Source: Flavobacteriaceae bacterium (GTDB lineage Bacteria; Bacteroidota; Bacteroidia; Flavobacteriales; Flavobacteriaceae). From it: DNA of 9,566 nt. Below the pieces are notes generated by a model. The model worked only from the letters and a program-made list of their open reading frames with translations, was not told where the DNA came from and did no database searches. Positions 6,529-9,566 of the stretch are shown here, piece after piece. The stretch covers positions 3,461 to 13,026 of the forward strand of contig NZDM01000041.1 in NCBI GenBank assembly GCA_002690085.1. Reading direction: 5' to 3'. The position numbers were made by a program, and so were the translations under genes. Position 1 is the first letter of the stretch; each line of letters begins with the position of its first letter.

Positions 6529-8439
6529 ATGAAAAAATACACTTCTATATTTATTATCATATTAATCACTGGCTTATTTGCCAACGCGCAATCAAATTCT
6601 ACGAAAAAAGCAGATAAACTGTTTTCAAAACTGGAATTTGTAGACGCTGCAAAAGAATATGAAAAATTAATTTCTAAAGGCGAAAAAAATGCCTATGTAT
6701 ATGTACAGTTGGCCGAGTCTTATTACAATGTCTTTAAGTCTGTTGAGGCCGAAAAATGGTATGCTAAAGCGCTGGAAACTTCGGAAGCGCCCGAAACTAT
6801 TTTCAAGTATGCGCAAATGCTAAAGGCCAATGGCAAGTACGAGGCTTCCAATTCACAAATGACAAAATTTGCAGCCATGCGGCCTGCAGACCACAGAGCC
6901 ATCGCCTTTTTAAAGAATCCAAACTATTTACCAAAGATTATTGAGAAAGGCCAAAAGTTTAATGTCCAGGACGCCGGGTTAAATACTGAATATTCTGACT
7001 TCGGAGGCACCCTTCAAGACGGGAAATTATACATTGCGTCCGCAAGAAACGAAAGCAGGAAAAGTTATGGTTGGAACCAAGAACCATTTCTCGATGTTTA
7101 TATGGCCAGTCAAAATAAAGATGGCTCATTTCAAACAGCTGTAGCCTTTGAAGCAATCAACACCAAATACCACGAAGGTCTTGTTTCTTTTTCACCTGAT
7201 GGAAAGACCCTATATTTTTCGAGAGAAAGCTATTACGATAATATATTTGAAAGAGATTCTTTGTCAAGAACCAAATTCAGTGTTTTAAACCTCTACAAAT
7301 CCACTCAAGAATTAGGCCGTTGGTCTGAAGGTGAGCCGCTTTCTTTGAACTCAAAAAATTACTCTGTTAAAAATCCAGCAGTCAGTCCAGACGGAAAGCT
7401 GCTATTCTTTGCCTCAGACATGGCTGGAGGTATGGGCCAATTTGATCTTTATATGGCGCCAATTGATGGAGACGGTACCATTGGTAAAGCCACCAATTTA
7501 GGACAAAAAGTAAATACAGAAGGACAAGAAATGTTTCCTTATATAAGCGCTGATAACATCCTATATTTCTCATCCGACGGGCATTTAGGTTTAGGGGGTA
7601 TGGATGTATTTTTTGCAAAACTCGTCGATGGAAAGGTAGGCCCTGTAAGGAACATTGGAATTCCTGTAAATGGCAATGCCGATGACTTTGCCTTTAGCAT
7701 CAACAATGCAACTGGAGAAGGTTTTGTCTCTTCCAATCGTGAAGGTGGTGCTGGCAGTGATGATGTATATGTTGTTAAAGTGCTGCAGCCCATTTGTGAT
7801 GTAATGGCTACTGTAACAGTCAAAGACAGCGAAACAGGGCTTGTCTTGGCAAATGCTACTGTGAATGTTACCGATACTGAAGGTAATGTCATTGGAAGCA
7901 AAACAACCTCAGGAAAAGGGGAAGTCAATTATATTGTCGAATGCGATACAGACCTGTACCTTACGGCTTCAATGGAGCAATATGAAAGTGGTTCGACCCA
8001 TATTAAAGGTAGCAGCGAGGAAGAAATAATCGGAGAGATTTTATTAGATCCAATTGATGAAATAATTCTTGCAAACAAAGTTATTTTAAACCCTATATAC
8101 TTCGATTTTGACAAATCTAATATCACTGCAAAAGGCGCCTTTGAATTGGACAAGCTTGTAGAATTGATGAATAAATATGAATCTATTGTCATTCGTGCAG
8201 AATCACACACAGATGCTAGAGGGACAGCCAAATACAATCAAAGTCTTTCTGAAAGACGTGCGCTAACAACGGCCCAGTACGTCATTGCTCAAGGTATTGA
8301 TGCCAGCAGAATAAGTGGTGTTGGAATGGGAGAAGCCATGCCGGTTAATGACTGTGGTTCAGGATGTAATGAGGATGAACATCAAATGAACCGCCGTTCG
8401 GAATTCATTATTTTGGAAGGCAATCCAAACAACGAATAA
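6529..8439 (+). CDS. PorE-like OmpA family protein (TPR, PD40/WD40 propeller, carboxypeptidase-regulatory-like, OmpA C-terminal)
   Basis: A 636-residue exported protein that should anchor the T9SS/adhesin assembly to peptidoglycan (inference from the P. gingivalis PorE architecture, which has the same four-part order). The signal peptide is about 1-20 (ends FANA, then QSN); no lipobox Cys is present. TPR-like helices follow at about 24-128, then a PD40-type beta-propeller (150-417) with repeated VSFSPDGKTLYFS, AVSPDGKLLFFAS and ISADNILYFSSDG blades. A carboxypeptidase-regulatory-like beta-sandwich covers 423-508 (VTVKDSETGLVLANATVNV). The OmpA peptidoglycan-binding domain covers 519-629, with IYFDFDKSNI and TDARGTAKYNQSLSERRA. 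In it, D562 and R577 align with the D271/R286 pair of E. coli OmpA that contacts diaminopimelate. The start follows a 21-bp gap from the PorP/SprF stop. It is the last gene of the operon, closed by a hairpin terminator at 8455-8482. It is intact with no odd features; it may be a cargo-linked paralogue rather than the core PorE. Confidence 0.94.
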   Translation: MKKYTSIFIIILITGLFANAQSNSTKKADKLFSKLEFVDAAKEYEKLISKGEKNAYVYVQLAESYYNVFKSVEAEKWYAKALETSEAPETIFKYAQMLKANGKYEASNSQMTKFAAMRPADHRAIAFLKNPNYLPKIIEKGQKFNVQDAGLNTEYSDFGGTLQDGKLYIASARNESRKSYGWNQEPFLDVYMASQNKDGSFQTAVAFEAINTKYHEGLVSFSPDGKTLYFSRESYYDNIFERDSLSRTKFSVLNLYKSTQELGRWSEGEPLSLNSKNYSVKNPAVSPDGKLLFFASDMAGGMGQFDLYMAPIDGDGTIGKATNLGQKVNTEGQEMFPYISADNILYFSSDGHLGLGGMDVFFAKLVDGKVGPVRNIGIPVNGNADDFAFSINNATGEGFVSSNREGGAGSDDVYVVKVLQPICDVMATVTVKDSETGLVLANATVNVTDTEGNVIGSKTTSGKGEVNYIVECDTDLYLTASMEQYESGSTHIKGSSEEEIIGEILLDPIDEIILANKVILNPIYFDFDKSNITAKGAFELDKLVELMNKYESIVIRAESHTDARGTAKYNQSLSERRALTTAQYVIAQGIDASRISGVGMGEAMPVNDCGSGCNEDEHQMNRRSEFIILEGNPNNE

Positions 8440-8454
8440 AAAAATTAATTTATT

Positions 8455-8482
8455 AAAACCTCCACTGTGTGGGGGTTTTTTT
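8455..8482 (+). terminator. Rho-independent terminator of the adhesin operon, probably bidirectional
   Basis: The left arm AAACCTCCAC (8456-8465) pairs with GTGGGGGTTT (8469-8478) around a 3-base TGT loop, with one G-U wobble, followed by a T tract to 8482. It begins 16 bp after the OmpA stop. On the minus strand, the A-rich run at 8438-8455 gives a T-rich tail, and the stop codon of the convergent small membrane protein (8481-8483) abuts the stem, so the same hairpin probably ends both transcripts. Confidence 0.85.
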
Positions 8483-8852
8483 ATAACGCTTTGGAAACTA
8501 CGAAAGTTAATCCATAAACTAAGAATTGAAAAATTAGAAGCGCAAAAAAAGAATGTTGAGAAGCGCGCTTTGATGTGGAAAACAAAATAGAACATTTCTT
8601 ACCATTGTAGCCCATCCAATTTTTAAACACAATAAACAACGAGATTCCCACAAATAGCAGCCATGCATTGGGGGGCGTTAAAAAAGTTAATTTCATTTGC
8701 TCACAGAACTTCATAAAAAAAACACCCAACAAAAGAAATAATCCTATTTGAATTAATGAAACATAAAAACGAGCTACCTTAGCCGCTAGCTTTGGCTTGT
8801 GTTTTTTAACTATCTGATAAACTGAAATGTAAAATTGATCAAAGAGGTTCAT
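8481..8852 (-). CDS. Small three-helix integral membrane protein, unknown function
   Basis: A 123-residue hydrophobic protein. It resembles uncharacterised small membrane proteins I associate with Flavobacteriaceae, but I cannot assign a function. Three hydrophobic helices are visible at about 29-50, 62-78 and 101-119. A basic stretch (VKKHKPKLAAK, 15-25) precedes the first helix, and a polar loop with FKNWMGYNGKK (77-87) follows the second. The inner loops are Lys-rich, suggesting a cytoplasmic N-terminus. I chose the ATG at 8852-8850. A start 12 codons further upstream (8888) would encode MSNHRFFLYFHT from inside the stem-loop of the terminator at 8866-8896 and is unlikely. The gene is convergent with the adhesin operon and ends in its terminator. 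It starts only 13 bp after the T tract of the upstream gene's terminator, leaving almost no room for a promoter of its own. Confidence 0.78.
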   Translation of the reverse strand: MNLFDQFYISVYQIVKKHKPKLAAKVARFYVSLIQIGLFLLLGVFFMKFCEQMKLTFLTPPNAWLLFVGISLFIVFKNWMGYNGKKCSILFSTSKRASQHSFFALLIFQFLVYGLTFVVSKAL

Positions 8853-8865
8853 AGTATGAAAGTAT

Positions 8866-8896
8866 AAAAAAAACCTGTGATTACTCACAGGTTTTT
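8866..8896 (-). terminator. Rho-independent terminator of the DUF5689 gene
   Basis: AAAAACCTGTGA (8869-8880) and TCACAGGTTTTT (8885-8896) form a perfect 12-bp stem with a 4-base loop. Read on the minus strand it is followed by an eight-T tract (8873-8866), the classic intrinsic terminator form. It lies 18 bp after the stop of the surface-protein gene (8915-8917) and just upstream of the small membrane protein start (8852). Confidence 0.9.
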
Positions 8897-8914
8897 AAAA
8901 TTTGGTATTTTAAA

Positions 8915-9566
8915 CTAGGGAACCGATACAATGACATTTTCAACATGAATTGTTGAATTTTGATTAGAGGTATCACTTCCTGTGTATTTAAATGCTACAT
9001 ATAAAGTTCCTGTGTAAGAAGATAAATCAACAGCACCCGAATCTACCCAAGAAAACCAATCGCTGGTAACATCAGGATGGGCAATGACTACGGTCAATGG
9101 CTCCCATGTTGCAGTTGCAATTCCAGATTCTTCTCCGTTAAAATCAGTAGAAACAAATACCTCTAATGGATAATGTCCTGTGTCTGGGTAGGCGTACTCT
9201 GTTTGGAAATTTAAAACTTCTCCATCTTGAGCATCCATATCAATGCCAGGTGATATAAGCCAACCAATGTTGGAGGATTCTCCGGTAGCATAAGCACTAA
9301 ACTCTGCATAACCATTACCCCCATAGACCTGTTCTGTCCATAATTCGGTTCCCGCCTCCGCATAATTGATCCAGTTTGCAATGTTTAAATTTGTGTTGTC
9401 AGTAGCGGAATTAAAGGACTCCTCAAAAACAGGATCACATCGGGCTTCATTAAAAAGAACGTCATCTGTTGAATTGAGCATCATAACTCTGTCATCGCCT
9501 CCATAACTTTTGGAGATAATGCCAGTGATGGTTCCCCGACCATCAGTTGGTAACGGTTCTTGATTG
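8915..9566 (-). CDS. DUF5689/choice-of-anchor-J surface protein (C-terminal part; N-terminus beyond window)
   Basis: The frame is open to the window edge, so the visible 216 residues are the C-terminal part; internal methionines such as the one at 9484 are not the start. The first residues (PLPTDGRGTITGIISKSYGG, then DDRVMMLNSTDDVLF) look like the tail of a DUF5689 domain, an OB-fold-like module of Bacteroidota surface lipoproteins. A choice-of-anchor-J jelly-roll-type domain follows, with FEESFNSATDN, NWINYAEAGTELWTEQVY, NIGWLISPGIDMDAQDGEVL, PLEVFVSTDFNGEESG and LYVAFKYTGSDTSNQN. The protein ends at ENVIVSVP with no T9SS C-terminal sorting domain, consistent with lipoprotein anchoring at an unseen N-terminus (inference). 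Such proteins are often encoded beside TonB-dependent receptors, which would lie outside this window. Its stop is followed by a strong terminator. Domain calls are from pattern recognition: good for choice-of-anchor J, fair for DUF5689. Confidence 0.85.
   Translation of the reverse strand, partial: NQEPLPTDGRGTITGIISKSYGGDDRVMMLNSTDDVLFNEARCDPVFEESFNSATDNTNLNIANWINYAEAGTELWTEQVYGGNGYAEFSAYATGESSNIGWLISPGIDMDAQDGEVLNFQTEYAYPDTGHYPLEVFVSTDFNGEESGIATATWEPLTVVIAHPDVTSDWFSWVDSGAVDLSSYTGTLYVAFKYTGSDTSNQNSTIHVENVIVSVP

Noticed and set aside
7539..8237. Minus-strand open frames of 102 and 129 codons within the OmpA gene.
   Set aside because: They are antisense to the propeller, regulatory-like and OmpA domains, whose plus-strand motifs are unmistakable.
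8853..8888. An earlier start for the small membrane protein, 12 codons upstream.
   Set aside because: The added residues would be encoded by the intrinsic terminator hairpin and its T tract; the ATG at 8852 gives a sensible membrane protein N-terminus.

Overview
The window reads as a chromosomal segment from a member of the Bacteroidota, most likely a (probably marine) Flavobacteriaceae. The evidence is the AT-rich DNA, signal peptides ending in ...FSQ or ...YAQ, the lack of Shine-Dalgarno sequences, and type IX secretion (T9SS) and gliding hallmarks: a CHU_C-type C-terminal sorting domain, a PorP/SprF protein and a PorE-like OmpA protein. The family assignment is inferred from these protein types; no rRNA or other decisive taxonomic marker is present.

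Layout. Positions 1-869 (minus) hold the N-terminal three quarters of the GTPase HflX, cut by the window edge. A 173-bp AT-rich divergent intergenic region (870-1042) contains a 10-bp tandem repeat nested in an inverted repeat. Positions 1043-8439 (plus) form a tight three-gene operon with gaps of 23 and 21 bp: a 1509-residue modular secreted adhesin, a PorP/SprF-family outer-membrane protein and a TPR/beta-propeller/OmpA protein. A strong hairpin terminator (8455-8482) closes the operon and probably serves the convergent gene as well. Positions 8481-8852 (minus) encode a small three-helix membrane protein of unknown function. A second perfect hairpin terminator (8866-8896, acting on the minus strand) separates it from the 3' end of a DUF5689/choice-of-anchor-J surface protein (8915 to window end, minus, cut by the edge).

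How the genes work together. The three-gene operon matches a recurring Bacteroidota arrangement: a large T9SS cargo with a type B sorting domain, a dedicated PorP/SprF-like partner that is thought to help that cargo out and hold it at the outer membrane, and a peptidoglycan-binding PorE-like protein that could tie the assembly to the cell wall. The adhesin is built from two DSxGDGWNG modules, alternating FN3 and CUB modules (part of this tandem array still nearly identical at DNA level), a nidogen-like region, Ig-like modules and the sorting domain. It is probably displayed on the surface or released for adhesion, gliding or polymer binding. The other genes have no visible functional link to the operon. 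I see no CRISPR array, tRNA, rRNA, insertion sequence or phage gene. The system is a known type; the particular adhesin architecture and its repeat history are the parts worth a second look.
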